From Acetivibrio clariflavus DSM 19732 (GTDB lineage: Bacteria > Bacillota > Clostridia > Acetivibrionales > Acetivibrionaceae), in NCBI RefSeq assembly GCF_000237085.1, contig NC_016627.1, positions 3,720,118-3,784,117 on the forward strand: 64,000 bases of DNA. The letters run 5' to 3'. Shown one piece after another: positions 37,579 to 47,443 of this stretch. The notes under the pieces are model-generated. The model was not told the origin of the DNA. It saw only the letters and a program-made list of their open reading frames with translations, and ran no database searches. Made by a program: the position numbers and the translations under genes. The first letter of the stretch is position 1. Every line of letters starts with the position of its first letter.

Positions 37579-39558
37579 TTAATATACATCTACCATGTCT
37601 AAATACCTGTAACCGTTTTCTTCAATAAAACTTTTTCTGCCGGGCAGATTGTCCCCAAGCAGTATATCAAACATCTTCTCTGTATTTTCAATATCATCGG
37701 GCATTACTTTAATAAGCTTCCTTGTTTCGGGATTCATAGTGGTCTGCCACATCATTTCGGGGTCGTTTTCCCCAAGTCCCTTTGACCTTTGTATGGTGTA
37801 TTTGCCTTTTATTTTTGCTATTATTTCATTCTTTTCCCTATCGGAATAGGCAAAATAGGTTTTATCCTTTGTAGTTATTTCAAAAAGCGGCGACTCGGCA
37901 ATAAAAACCTTACCCTCATAAATGAGAGTAGGCACCAGTCGATACAACATGGCAAGTATCAGGGTCCTTATCTGAAAGCCGTCCACATCAGCGTCGGTAC
38001 AGATAATTATCTTACTCCAACGCAGGTTGTTTATATCAAAGGTATTGAATTCCTTGTTATGCTTTGTCTTTATCTCCACGCCGCATCCTAAAACTTTTAG
38101 AAGGTCTACAATTATTTCACTCTTGAAAATACTTTCATAGTCTGCTTTCAAACAGTTTAAAATCTTTCCTCTTACCGGTATTATAGCCTGGAATTCAGCA
38201 TCTCTGGCCAATTTACACGAACCTAAGGCCGAATCTCCCTCCACTATATAAATCTCTCGACGGTTTACGTCCTTTGTCCTGCAGTCTACAAATTTCTTCA
38301 CTCTGTTGGACATATCAATATTTCCGCTGAGCTTCTTTTTTATATTGATCCTTGTCCTCTCAGCAGTTTCACGGCTCCTTTTATTCACCAGAATCTGTTC
38401 AATTATCCTGTCACTTTCTATCTTGTTTTCAATAAAATATACTTCCAGTTGCTGCTTCAAAAATTCAGTCATAGCTTCCTGGATAAACTTGTTGGTTATT
38501 GACTTTTTGGTCTGGTTTTCGTAACTGGTAATTGTTGAAAACGAATTGCTGACAAGTATTAAACTATCCTGAATATCCTGGAAGGTAATCTTAGCTTCAT
38601 CCTTGTTGTATTTTCCTCGTGCTCTTATACACTTGTCTATTTCGTATACAAAAGCATTTTTCACCGCTTTATCCGGTGCTCCTCCATATTCAAGAAAACT
38701 CGAATTGTGGTAATACTCTATCAAATTAATCTCATTGCAAAAGCAAAATGCTATTTGCATTTTTACTTTGTATTCAGGCTTATCTTCCCTGTCCCTTCCC
38801 TTTGTACTTGTCTCATAAAACTGTATGCCTGTAAAAGCTTTATCCTGTGAAACTTCTTTTACATAGTCCACTATACCATTCTCATAACAGTATTCAAAAG
38901 TTTGCCCCGATTCCTCATCATAAAGTATAAACTTAAGACCGGCATTGACAACTGCCTGCTTTTTCAAAGTATTGGTATAATACTCAAGGGGTATGTTTAT
39001 ATCGGTAAACACCTCAAGATCAGGCTTCCATTTTATAATGGTTCCTGTACTCTCATAATCTTCTTTTTGCTTTATCAGTCCACCGATATTTTCACCTTTT
39101 TCAAAATGCAGTTCATATTTATATCCGTCTCTGAAGACAGTAACATCCATATACTCCGAACTATACTGGGTGGCACAGCTTCCGAGCCCGTTTAATCCAA
39201 GGCTGAACTCATAGTTTTCACCGGAATTGTTTTTATATTTCCCTCCGGCATAAAGCTCACAAAAAACCAGCTCCCAGTTATATCGTCCTTCTTTTTCATT
39301 ATAATCGAGAGGAATCCCTCTCCCATAATCCTTTACCATTACAGAGTTATCCTTAAACCTGCTAACTTCAATTACATTTCCAAAACCTTCCCTTGCTTCA
39401 TCTATAGAATTTGAAAGTATCTCAAAAACGGAATGCTGGCATCCCTCAATACCATCCGAGCCAAATATAACCGAAGGTCTTAACCTTACCCTGTCAGCCC
39501 CCTTCAAAGAGGTAATACTGTCATTACCGTAATACTTATTCTTACCTTGTTTTGACAT
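37579..39558 (-). CDS. parE: Type II topoisomerase subunit B (ParE/GyrB-like)
   Basis: ATPase and TOPRIM subunit, 659 residues. GHKL motifs: EILSNSIDEAREG, VKDYGRGIPLD, and ATP-lid-like SLGLNGLGSCATQYSSEY. Transducer Lys region in the middle (QTKKSIT). TOPRIM: IYIVEGDSALGSCKLARD, PVRGKILNCL and ICTDADVDGFQIRTLI; C-terminus MWQTTMNPETRKLIKV. The first metal-site Glu and the DxDxD-type acidic run are kept. Start at 39558 (MSKQGKNKYYG) is preferred over 39612. Forms the holoenzyme with the parC product. Confidence 0.9.
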   Translation of the reverse strand: MSKQGKNKYYGNDSITSLKGADRVRLRPSVIFGSDGIEGCQHSVFEILSNSIDEAREGFGNVIEVSRFKDNSVMVKDYGRGIPLDYNEKEGRYNWELVFCELYAGGKYKNNSGENYEFSLGLNGLGSCATQYSSEYMDVTVFRDGYKYELHFEKGENIGGLIKQKEDYESTGTIIKWKPDLEVFTDINIPLEYYTNTLKKQAVVNAGLKFILYDEESGQTFEYCYENGIVDYVKEVSQDKAFTGIQFYETSTKGRDREDKPEYKVKMQIAFCFCNEINLIEYYHNSSFLEYGGAPDKAVKNAFVYEIDKCIRARGKYNKDEAKITFQDIQDSLILVSNSFSTITSYENQTKKSITNKFIQEAMTEFLKQQLEVYFIENKIESDRIIEQILVNKRSRETAERTRINIKKKLSGNIDMSNRVKKFVDCRTKDVNRREIYIVEGDSALGSCKLARDAEFQAIIPVRGKILNCLKADYESIFKSEIIVDLLKVLGCGVEIKTKHNKEFNTFDINNLRWSKIIICTDADVDGFQIRTLILAMLYRLVPTLIYEGKVFIAESPLFEITTKDKTYFAYSDREKNEIIAKIKGKYTIQRSKGLGENDPEMMWQTTMNPETRKLIKVMPDDIENTEKMFDILLGDNLPGRKSFIEENGYRYLDMVDVY

Positions 39559-40073
39559 ATTGTTGCGCACACTCCTATTAGAAATTTCTGTACAAGTCCA
39601 TTTCAAAAACAACCTTTTTAATATTTATCTCTTTCTTTTTGTTCAAAGGCAATGACGACAAATATCCAGAAAAGGCAGTTACAAAAAGTTTATAGAAATA
39701 AAACACTTTAATAATATTTTAGATTTTTCCCGAGCAACAGGCAATGAAAAAACACGCAAAATGAAAAAACTGTGTTTTACAAAGTACTTCCTCCAGATTT
39801 CAGATTACACCAAACTAATGTTCGTGTCAAGTCGTGAACACTGCAAAAACTTTGGTATTGCCATATTCGTTCCATAAAAATGAAATATTTCCCAAAATAT
39901 ATCTATGAAAATTTTTCTAAATACCAGTTGATTATTTGGAAATATTATAATATAATTTTATTGGCAATTAAATGTTAATCTTTCAGATTACTTAAGTCAC
40001 ATTTTTTACACAAAGTCTCAGTTATGTCTTACATCAATTTTCATTCAAATAAACTAAAAAAGGACTGATTCAT
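39559..40073. other. Intergenic region between divergent genes
   Basis: Holds promoters for parE (minus) and the gene at 40074 (plus), which has AAAAGGACTGATTCAT before its ATG. No gene or strong palindrome seen. Confidence 0.55.
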
Positions 40074-40556
40074 ATGAAGGATTTAAGCGTTACCAAAGCT
40101 AAATGGGAAAGCTCTAGATTCAATTCCATTTCCTTTGTCGAAGAATTAGAACCCGAAGAAATGGAATACTATGTCAGAGACTTTCTCCTTCCCAATCTAC
40201 AACAGAGTTACAACCAAGTGAAAGACTACATATCCAACAACACCAGAAGAAACATTTACACAGTAAAAAAACACCTGGCCGACTTAATTAAGAATCAGGA
40301 CGTTGTAAGAATTTCCACAAATGAAGACCGTGATTCAAGTAATCTCTCGAGGTTTGGTGCATCGTATCTGATTAATGAAAGCCTGAACGATATTTACCTT
40401 TTTTCTTCAGTTATGAAGTCTAAGATAACACCTTCAGATTCCAATTCACAAATGCTTTTTACACTAAATAGGCTATCGAAGGATGTTTGCAATTTGCAAA
40501 AGGAAATTAAAGAATCGATAGAACAACAAGCAAGAAGCTGCTGCCTGAAATTTTAG
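40074..40556 (+). CDS. Hypothetical protein of 160 residues
   Basis: Soluble, mostly helical; SFVEELEPEEMEYYVRDFLL and NNTRRNIYTVKKHLADLIK are its clearest segments. No family recognised and no transmembrane helix. Its last codons (RSCCLKF) and stop are inside the stem of the terminator at 40535-40566, so the C-terminus and the terminator share sequence. Single-gene unit; good ribosome site. Confidence 0.72.
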   Translation: MKDLSVTKAKWESSRFNSISFVEELEPEEMEYYVRDFLLPNLQQSYNQVKDYISNNTRRNIYTVKKHLADLIKNQDVVRISTNEDRDSSNLSRFGASYLINESLNDIYLFSSVMKSKITPSDSNSQMLFTLNRLSKDVCNLQKEIKESIEQQARSCCLKF

Positions 40557-40566
40557 GCAGCAGCTT
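40535..40566 (+). terminator. Strong terminator overlapping the end of the 40074 gene
   Basis: AAGCTGCTGCCT and AGGCAGCAGCTT form a perfect 12-bp stem with an 8-base loop, then TTTTAAT. The stop codon (40554-40556) sits at the loop-to-stem junction. Confidence 0.92.
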
Positions 40567-40571
40567 TTAAT

Positions 40572-41027
40572 CTATACTTTTCTATATAATTTCAATTTTT
40601 TTCTCTTCTTCACAATACGAAAAACTGCAGAAGTCATCAATATCCCACAAGCAATGGCGCCAGCGCATGATATAGCTTCTATTCCGGTGTTTGCGGCTTT
40701 GGACAGATTATTTTCAGCTATATACTGTGTAGAGTTGTAAATTGCAATCCCCGGAACCAAAGGAAAAATGCCGGGAATCGAAAAAACCATTGCCGGTGCT
40801 TTTCTAAGTCTTGCAACGCTTTCACTGTACAACCCCACTACAACTGCCCCTAAAAAACTCGAAAACACCACATTTCCGCTGTATTCAAGCATAGAGGCAT
40901 AGGTAATCCACCCAAACATACCGGCCAGGCCAACCCATAGTAAATTTTTTCTTGCCACATTATACATTATTCCAGGACATAAACTTGCTATAAACGCCAG
41001 AAAAATCTCTTCCATTACTAAATCCAC
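40572..41027 (-). CDS. Threonine/serine exporter family protein, YjjB/ThrE C-terminal half
   Basis: 151 residues with four or five membrane helices (GLAGMFGWITYASML, VVFSSFLGAVVVGLY, then VFSIPGIFPLVPGIAIYNS, the hallmark of the DUF3815 half of ThrE). Works with the product of 41018-41773, which it overlaps by 10 bases; together they correspond to one ThrE protein. Substrates in characterised relatives are threonine, serine or small dicarboxylates; here unknown. Confidence 0.85.
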   Translation of the reverse strand: MDLVMEEIFLAFIASLCPGIMYNVARKNLLWVGLAGMFGWITYASMLEYSGNVVFSSFLGAVVVGLYSESVARLRKAPAMVFSIPGIFPLVPGIAIYNSTQYIAENNLSKAANTGIEAISCAGAIACGILMTSAVFRIVKKRKKLKLYRKV

Positions 41028-41773
41028 CCTAATCCTAAAGATAATACAATAGCTACTCCCGCAGTTACCGAAACAACTGTAAATATTGCTTCTGCCATTC
41101 CAAACTGGCTCGATACAATGTCTCCGTGCAGTGCATCTTTAAGAGCGTTTGTGGTTGACACCCCAGGAAGTAAAATCATAATAGAAGAAATAATTATCCT
41201 ATATATATTTAAGAAAGGGAAAATCTTTACCGCTATAACACTCATGCCTGCAGCTATCAAACCGGACACAAAATATTCAAAAAATTTGAATACTCCTATC
41301 CTCGACACCTTTTCTTTGGAAATATATATAAGCATCCCAATAATAAACGCTACTACGGCATCCTGAACAGTACCTTTAAACAAAAGAGTATATACAAAAG
41401 CAGTAACTCCCGCAACAAAAAGCCTTAATCCAAATTTATAGCCCTTTTCTCTTTCTATTTTTTCCAAAGTCTCCATGGCTTCTTCATAGGGTATTGGACT
41501 TTCCTGGATTCTTCTAGAAAAAGAATTTACTTTTTCAACACAGCTTAAATCCACTGTTCTTTCGCTAATACGCTTTACAACAGAAAGAGGCTCTCCATCC
41601 TTACCTGTAACAGTTATAAATATACTGGTCGGAAGCACAAAACACTCCGCTTCGACTCCATAACTTCTGCATATTCTTCCAATGGTATCCTCAACCCTGT
41701 AAATTTCCGAACCGTTTGCCAAAAGGATTTTACCTGCTTTGATAGCGATATCCATTACCTGATTTATTTTCAT
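41018..41773 (-). CDS. Threonine/serine exporter family protein, YjjP/ThrE N-terminal half
   Basis: 251 residues. Cytosolic N-terminal domain with AIKAGKILLANGSEIYRVEDTI and the Cys-containing YGVEAECFVLPTSIFITV (DUF1212 signature), followed by five membrane helices with ILLPGVSTTNALKDALHGD. Start at 41773 (MKINQVMDIA) chosen over 41812 from alignment to the family's usual N-terminus. Partner of 40572-41027; the two form one unit. Confidence 0.87.
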   Translation of the reverse strand: MKINQVMDIAIKAGKILLANGSEIYRVEDTIGRICRSYGVEAECFVLPTSIFITVTGKDGEPLSVVKRISERTVDLSCVEKVNSFSRRIQESPIPYEEAMETLEKIEREKGYKFGLRLFVAGVTAFVYTLLFKGTVQDAVVAFIIGMLIYISKEKVSRIGVFKFFEYFVSGLIAAGMSVIAVKIFPFLNIYRIIISSIMILLPGVSTTNALKDALHGDIVSSQFGMAEAIFTVVSVTAGVAIVLSLGLGWI

Positions 41774-42018
41774 ATTGCTAAAAACCCTTTTCCATATCAT
41801 TAGTATTTTCAAAAAATATATAAATAGAGTTTAAAATAATATTATTTTCGTGTCAAATTATATTAATCCATAGTATTCAAAAACGAGCATACAGGAAAAT
41901 CCAAACAGTTTAAAACCCTAAAAAAACGTGCCTACAATAAAAATTTCCTATAATAACATAATATATACAACATAAAATAATGACTTATTTATAAAAATAT
42001 TCATGAGGTGATTAAGAT

Positions 42019-42630
42019 ATGAAAAAAAGATTAAGTTTAATATTTTTGTTTATTTTTATTTTTTCAGTAAATGCCTTCGCGCAATCGCAAACCTACATTG
42101 TAAAACCGGGCGACACTATGTGGAAAATTGCCAGTAAATTCCAGGTAGGTACAAGTGAAATTATAGCTGCAAATCCGCAGATTAAAAACCCTGATCTCAT
42201 TTACCCGGGGCAAAAAATTACAATCCCCAACCTGGATGATGTAAAAGCCTTGGAAAACGAAGTAATAAGACTTGTAAACGTTGAAAGGGCAAAAGCCGGG
42301 CTCCCTCAGCTAACCCAAAACTGGCAATTGTCGAGAGTTGCAAGGTATAAGTCACAGGATATGATTGACAAGGGATATTTTGCTCACAACTCTCCGACTT
42401 ACGGTTCTCCTTTCAAGATGATGGAATCCTTTGGCATCAGATACTCTGCAGCCGGTGAAAATATTGCTATGGGTCAGCAAAGCCCTTCTCAGGTAATGAA
42501 TGCGTGGATGAACTCTCCCGGGCATAGAAACAACATCTTGAGCCCATCCTTTACACAAATAGGTGTAGGTCTCGCAAAGGATAAAAACGGAAGGATGTAT
42601 TGGACCCAAATGTTCATTAAGCCTCTATAA
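42019..42630 (+). CDS. Secreted LysM-CAP (SCP/YkwD) domain protein
   Basis: 203 residues: signal peptide (LSLIFLFIFIFSVNAFA), one LysM peptidoglycan-binding domain at about 25-71 (YIVKPGDTMWKIASKF, then YPGQKITIPN), and a CAP domain from about 78 to the end with GYFAHNSPTYGSPFKMM, AAGENIAMGQ and MNSPGHRNNILSPSFTQIGVG. Architecture is that of spore-coat SafA/YkwD-like proteins in clostridia. AGGTGATTAAGAT precedes the ATG; a terminator follows at 42664. Confidence 0.9.
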   Translation: MKKRLSLIFLFIFIFSVNAFAQSQTYIVKPGDTMWKIASKFQVGTSEIIAANPQIKNPDLIYPGQKITIPNLDDVKALENEVIRLVNVERAKAGLPQLTQNWQLSRVARYKSQDMIDKGYFAHNSPTYGSPFKMMESFGIRYSAAGENIAMGQQSPSQVMNAWMNSPGHRNNILSPSFTQIGVGLAKDKNGRMYWTQMFIKPL

Positions 42631-42663
42631 TACTTAAATACTTAGAGATTTTAATGGCAAAGG

Positions 42664-42691
42664 GAGTAACTTTTAACGGGTTACTCTTTTT
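42664..42691 (+). terminator. Terminator of the LysM-CAP gene
   Basis: GAGTAAC and GTTACTC stem, nine-base loop, then TTTTTG. Confidence 0.8.
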
Positions 42692-42725
42692 GTTGTTGAT
42701 ATATAAATATCAAATGGGTAAATAC

Positions 42726-44255
42726 TTATTCTATTACTATAACCATGCTCTTTCCTATATCAACCCAGTCATACAAAAACTTCGCATGGCTGGTGTAATT
42801 CCTTACACATTTATGGGATTTGGGTACAGTGCCTATTGTAGATGAATACTCCTGCATACCCGGATCAATACGTTTTCCGTCTTTAAACACATAATCGACA
42901 GGCACTCCATGAATGTATGCCCCACCGTTAAATCTTATTCCGTAAGGTGCATACCCGGCAATTTGCTTTGTTGTATCACTTAAGTATAAAAATCTTGATA
43001 CTTTTTCAATTGCCATGAAATAGCCCAAATCAGTGGGAAGTTTATATCTTGCGTTTTCACCGGTTGTGGCATAGGTATAGGATATCAGATTCCACTTTCC
43101 GTCAATCAGTTCAAATACACCTTCGTTTTGATTCTTCCTGTCAACCACAATTGCCTTGGTCAATTTTTCAATAGATTTATTAAAGGAAACGTACTTTTTA
43201 GGAACATAGTATTCACCTTCAAAGCTCAAAGTCCGTATTTTATAGAAACTTTCCGTTTCTTCCAGAACAGACACTACAGTACCGTCAGAAATATATCGAA
43301 ATTCAGAATTCAAATTGGGCTGGTAATATGCCGGTGCCGCCTGATATCTTTGAATTCCGAACTTATCCTTTGTATTTCCGTTATATAAAGGAGCTGTACC
43401 AGTACTGTTCTTATAATTTGAAATATAAGCAATGGTATTTGTCTCTATTTCTTTTTCAGCTCTCTTAACCGCCTCATACATCTTGTCAAACTGGAAAGTC
43501 CTCGGCTGGGCAAGGTTTGAGAATATGTACCCTTCCAAAGTTTTATTATCTGCATTGAAAACCACCTTATACCATTTATCCGTTTTATATTTCTCAAGGA
43601 ATTCTCCCTGAACTTTTGAGATAAGCCTTATCTTATCAAAATATCGAACCTTTCCAATCACTTTTGCCGACGTAGATGGTTTCTCCCTTATATTGGCTCC
43701 GTCACTCATTATCAGCAGGTAATCGGTCAGAATTTGATATTTATCGTACTTGATATTCAAAACAACTTCTTCCGGTACTTTCGATTCAAAATTTCTAAGT
43801 ATAACTTCGGTATAATCCTTTTCTGGCTTTTTATCTTCAGTCTCCTCTTTGATTTCTGTTTCTTTTGCAACTTCAGTTTCTTTCTTGTCTTCATTTTTCT
43901 TTTCGGATTCTGTTCCTTCACTGACTTCAACTTTTTCTTTAACTTCAATTTCGCCGGATTCAACAACTGCCCCCAATTCGATAAGCTGTCGGATTATTTC
44001 TTCCTCGGTAAGTTTTTTGTCTTCAGATAGCTTACCGTCATTTAAATTGGTCTCAATATCCTCTCCACTGTTTAACGTATTATCATTTTCTGAATAATCG
44101 GGTATTTCAACAGTTCCAGATTCCATTTCCGGATTATAGACATTTTCGGACACCTCGTCATAAATCCGTGTCTGTACAGAGGCGTGATTTCCTCCTTCAT
44201 CACAGCCTGCAAGCAATAGCAAAACAATACACCCTAAGGCAATAATTCTTATCAT
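42726..44255 (-). CDS. Lipoprotein with SH3 domain and L,D-transpeptidase (YkuD) domain
   Basis: 509 residues. Lipobox in IALGCIVLLLLAGC (Cys about 18), then a long Glu/Lys/Thr-rich linker (30-145), an SH3b domain (SDGANIREKPSTSAKVIGKV at about 183-203) and a second SH3-like part, and a YkuD domain at the end. Catalytic block: YIHGVPVDYVF with the His, and PKSHKCVRNYTSHAKFLY with nucleophile Cys about 483; the usual SHGC reads SHKC. Such enzymes make 3-3 peptidoglycan crosslinks or attach proteins. Membrane-anchored, facing the wall. Convergent with the LysM-CAP gene. Confidence 0.88.
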   Translation of the reverse strand: MIRIIALGCIVLLLLAGCDEGGNHASVQTRIYDEVSENVYNPEMESGTVEIPDYSENDNTLNSGEDIETNLNDGKLSEDKKLTEEEIIRQLIELGAVVESGEIEVKEKVEVSEGTESEKKNEDKKETEVAKETEIKEETEDKKPEKDYTEVILRNFESKVPEEVVLNIKYDKYQILTDYLLIMSDGANIREKPSTSAKVIGKVRYFDKIRLISKVQGEFLEKYKTDKWYKVVFNADNKTLEGYIFSNLAQPRTFQFDKMYEAVKRAEKEIETNTIAYISNYKNSTGTAPLYNGNTKDKFGIQRYQAAPAYYQPNLNSEFRYISDGTVVSVLEETESFYKIRTLSFEGEYYVPKKYVSFNKSIEKLTKAIVVDRKNQNEGVFELIDGKWNLISYTYATTGENARYKLPTDLGYFMAIEKVSRFLYLSDTTKQIAGYAPYGIRFNGGAYIHGVPVDYVFKDGKRIDPGMQEYSSTIGTVPKSHKCVRNYTSHAKFLYDWVDIGKSMVIVIE

Positions 44256-44702
44256 GGCAGCACCCCCATATAACGTACCTTCATATATTACTTAGACGAC
44301 TACTGCGACTCATGAGTTCGTTCGGTACTGGATAAAACCCTTAAAAAATTGTGAAAGCTCTACAATTGCCGTATCAAAAATAGGGTTTATATTTTTGAGA
44401 TTGGCGCAATATCTGTGATTGGAAAATGTGTCATAAAGCGGACTATTAAAATAAGATACTGTACAAAAAGATAAATTTAATCTTTTAACGTTACAACTGT
44501 CAAAAATAAGTTATATTATTATTTTATAACAATTAAACCTCAAAGTCAAAATTCCTCTTCCGCCATATTTGATTCTATCGAGTTAAATCAATGTATTAAC
44601 GGTTTCATATCAAATATCTTATAACTTTTACTTATATATCGATCATACATGCTTATATATTTAACTTTTGCTATTGTTTACACCAAATAAAATATACATT
44701 TT
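44256..44702. other. Intergenic region
   Basis: Upstream region of the transpeptidase gene. No gene; no convincing regulatory palindrome apart from the short ACTCATGAGT near 44311. Confidence 0.5.
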
Positions 44703-44728
44703 AAAAGGGAGGATGAGCCTCCCTTTTA
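44703..44728. terminator. Terminator-like hairpin
   Basis: AAAAGGGAGG and CCTCCCTTTT enclose ATGAG... with TTTTT following on the plus strand and A-rich sequence before it, so it can work in both directions. The nearest unit read into it is the minus-strand gene at 44826-44960. Confidence 0.8.
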
Positions 44729-44825
44729 GTTTTTAAGTATTAATCTCTCAAAACTGCTGTTAGGCAAAGGATTTTAAAAAATTCCTGTTTCTCTTAAACC
44801 TTAACAGCCATAATGCCATATGTAT

Positions 44826-44960
44826 TCAGCACTTGCCTCCGTATCCGAAGCCACCGAAAAATCCCGGACAGAAAATAATCAGTATTATAAGTATTATCAG
44901 TATCCAACACAGCCAGTCATTTCCAAATCCAAAGCCAACATATCCTCTTTCATCTGTCAT
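44826..44960 (-). CDS. Small glycine-rich one-helix membrane peptide (YjcZ-like)
   Basis: 44 residues: a Gly/Phe-rich N-terminus (GYVGFGFGNDWLC), one strongly hydrophobic helix (ILIILIILIIF) and a Gly/Phe/Cys end (FFGGFGYGGKC). Small peptides of this kind (YjcZ/sporulation families) are made in spore-formers and sit in spore layers. ATG at 44960 follows AAAGGAGCGATC; longer upstream ORF start at 45011 is less likely. Confidence 0.75.
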   Translation of the reverse strand: MTDERGYVGFGFGNDWLCWILIILIILIIFCPGFFGGFGYGGKC

Positions 44961-45104
44961 ATCATGATCGCTCCTTTCAAGTTTATTGATATAGGTCATA
45001 TTTAACTTCACTAGTATAGTATTCCTTACCCTAATATTGTGTTACAATTTTTGCAGTTTCAATTAAATTTCATATTTTATCCGAAAAATAAAACGAACAA
45101 TAAC

Positions 45105-45135
45105 AAAATGGAGGTGTACACAACACTTCCATTTT
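45105..45135. terminator. Terminator-like hairpin 3' of the DUF4474 gene
   Basis: AAAATGGA and TCCATTTT with partly paired inner bases (GGTG/CACT). Located 59 bases after the stop at 45194; weak T-runs on both sides. Confidence 0.6.
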
Positions 45136-45193
45136 GATTTTCCTTTCTTTCAACGGAATAAAAATCCAAAACAATATTTTAAATTTGGAACAA

Positions 45194-46219
45194 CTATTCG
45201 ACATATCTCTTAAACTTGTTGTATGCTTTGTATACTTCCGGGGTTTTTCCTATATTAATAGCTTTATTATATATAACAGGTTCATTCATCTTAAGGGCAG
45301 CCAGTTTTTCCTCAATGGTCTTATATTCTTCAGTAGCCTTGTTATATTGGTCACACATGAACTTATTTTTTCTCTGAATTATCCAATCAGTCAGTCTTGT
45401 TCTGGTAAAAGGCTGCTTAGTACGAGGCTTTCCAAAGGTAAAATATACTCTGTTTCCAATCTTTACTATCTCATCTTCCGAATATCCTACACTAAGCATT
45501 GCATTAATAAAAGCATAACACATATTTAAGTCATTAAATTGAATGGCTATATCCATAGTCAATTCTGAAGGATTTGAAAATTCCCCCATTTTAAAGCCTG
45601 TTAACCACCAATGCCTACCTTCCCTATAGAATAACTCCTTACCTTTCTTTTTCAAGGAAAAGGCCATGTGCATCATTTCTTCATCCTTTACGCTCATAAA
45701 GAAAGAGCCTTTCATACCAACTATCCCCAAATCGATAACCTCTTTGTAAATTCCAATTTCACATCCGGTATTCAAACAATATTGTCCCTTCCAAAATTCA
45801 ATCATCCACTTTTGACCATAACATTCGAAAATGATGGGTTCACAGTCAACTATCATGCTCAAGGGTGCCAATGCTTCATCATAAAGCTTGCAATACCCGA
45901 ATTTTCTCTGCCATGGGTTTAAAATAGAATAAAAAATATCCTGTTTTGGGTCATACTCATATCCGGCAATACCAAATACACCTTCCAACTCCTCGTTGCT
46001 TTGGGCGAGATTCAATCCCAAACTCGCTGCCTTGCTTGCTTTCGAAAGTACCGAAAATACTATACCGCCCAAAGTAAGAATTACAGCAAGCGGAAGCAAA
46101 ATGTAAAATAAGCTTATAAAAATTAAAGACCCAATATCCAGAACTATAAAACTCATAGAGCCTGCTGCAGGGGATATAAAATATTTTAATCCAACAGTCG
46201 CGGGGACAATACTTACCAT
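45194..46219 (-). CDS. DUF4474 domain membrane protein
   Basis: 341 residues. One or two N-terminal helices (about 20-62) then a DUF4474 domain: GYEYDPKQDIFYSILNPWQ, YCKLYDEALAPLSMIVDCE, and MIEFWKGQYCLNTGCEIGIY, all characteristic. The C-terminal part is charged and helical. Function unknown; common in spore-forming clostridia. AGGGAGTGAGGTTAT precedes ATG 46219. It follows the ger operon in the same orientation after about 120 bases. Confidence 0.85.
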   Translation of the reverse strand: MVSIVPATVGLKYFISPAAGSMSFIVLDIGSLIFISLFYILLPLAVILTLGGIVFSVLSKASKAASLGLNLAQSNEELEGVFGIAGYEYDPKQDIFYSILNPWQRKFGYCKLYDEALAPLSMIVDCEPIIFECYGQKWMIEFWKGQYCLNTGCEIGIYKEVIDLGIVGMKGSFFMSVKDEEMMHMAFSLKKKGKELFYREGRHWWLTGFKMGEFSNPSELTMDIAIQFNDLNMCYAFINAMLSVGYSEDEIVKIGNRVYFTFGKPRTKQPFTRTRLTDWIIQRKNKFMCDQYNKATEEYKTIEEKLAALKMNEPVIYNKAINIGKTPEVYKAYNKFKRYVE

Positions 46220-46341
46220 ATAACCTCACTCCCTAAAGTTCTCTATATAATAATAGTATTCTCCCGCTTCAAATTATGTTAACGGTTTAAGGGAACTTCC
46301 GAAAAAATAATAAAAAAAAGAATTAATTAATTTTATTAAAT

Positions 46342-47436
46342 TCACGCGCAATTTGTACTGCTCAATATGGACTTTTTCCTGATTTCTGCAACGATCCACA
46401 ATATTACAGGAATCACTATCTGAACAGGAATTACATAATAGGAGTAAATCTCAGCCCATTCCTTCATCTCCATAATATTACCATAGACTATAATTGAGAA
46501 ATATACCATTAACAATCCTACCTGGATGGCAACCGATCTATAGTCATCCAATTTGAACAGCCTCTGAAAACCTCTGCATGCCGAAAACAGACACATACTG
46601 GACTTTGCAAAAGCACCAATTGCAAATACGAATACAACTGTAACTTCAAGTCTTTGAAGAAAATTTCCGACAGAAATATTTCCAACAGCAATATAGGAAG
46701 GAAAATAATACATATCAATGGAGTTTCCCAGTATCAACACGTTCCTTAAAGTTAATACGACAATAGATATACCTGCCAAAAATAATCCCCATAAATAGAC
46801 TTTCCTTGCCGACTTTTTACTTTTCAAAGTAAAAAAAGCACTCATTAGAATTACCGTTTCAGCAAAGGGAAATGAAAATGCATAATATCCCGCTTGTAAA
46901 ACGGGCATAAATCCCTTGTACATTATAGGCTTTATATAATCGAAATGAAATTCGGGTATTGCCAATATCTGAACATTAATTAAAATAAAAAATACTAAGG
47001 GGATAAAATATGCACATGCTCTTCCGATGGTCTCAATTCCCAATCTTACAGCATTTACGCAAACCAACCCTAAGGTAAAATTTATTACAAACATAGGTGT
47101 TTCCGGCATTCCCAATGTATCTACAAACTCTCCGAAATTCCGTACAACCAACGAGCCCAGTAAAAAAGAATAACCTATATACAATACTACTATAAATTTA
47201 CCGATAAATTTTCCAAATACCAATTCCAATATTTCAAACAAATCCTTGCCCTTAAATATAGATATTATTCTTGAATATATCAAAACCATAGGCAATGCAA
47301 AAAGCATTCCCAATATAGCTGATATCCAGGAATTATTTTCTGCTCTACCGCCTATACCCATTATGAGAGTACTGCCCATAATAAACAATGTAGTTATGCA
47401 AATTGCTTCCTTGTCATTTAACTTTTCTATCATCAT
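46342..47436 (-). CDS. Spore germination protein GerB-type (germinant receptor permease)
   Basis: B subunit of a GerA-type germinant receptor, 364 residues, ten predicted helices of the APC superfamily (endospore germination permease). Segments: NDKEAICITTLFIMGST, GRAENNSWISAILGMLFALP, and NFGEFVDTLGMPETPMFV. Sits in the spore inner membrane and binds germinants. Start at 47436 ATG with GGGGAGAG upstream (an in-frame TTG at 47442 is less likely). Last gene of the ger operon. Confidence 0.9.
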   Translation of the reverse strand: MMIEKLNDKEAICITTLFIMGSTLIMGIGGRAENNSWISAILGMLFALPMVLIYSRIISIFKGKDLFEILELVFGKFIGKFIVVLYIGYSFLLGSLVVRNFGEFVDTLGMPETPMFVINFTLGLVCVNAVRLGIETIGRACAYFIPLVFFILINVQILAIPEFHFDYIKPIMYKGFMPVLQAGYYAFSFPFAETVILMSAFFTLKSKKSARKVYLWGLFLAGISIVVLTLRNVLILGNSIDMYYFPSYIAVGNISVGNFLQRLEVTVVFVFAIGAFAKSSMCLFSACRGFQRLFKLDDYRSVAIQVGLLMVYFSIIVYGNIMEMKEWAEIYSYYVIPVQIVIPVILWIVAEIRKKSILSSTNCA

Positions 47437-47443
47437 AAACAAC

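Noticed and set aside
42352-42609. Minus-strand ORF opposite the CAP domain
   Set aside because: Antisense shadow; no promoter or ribosome site.
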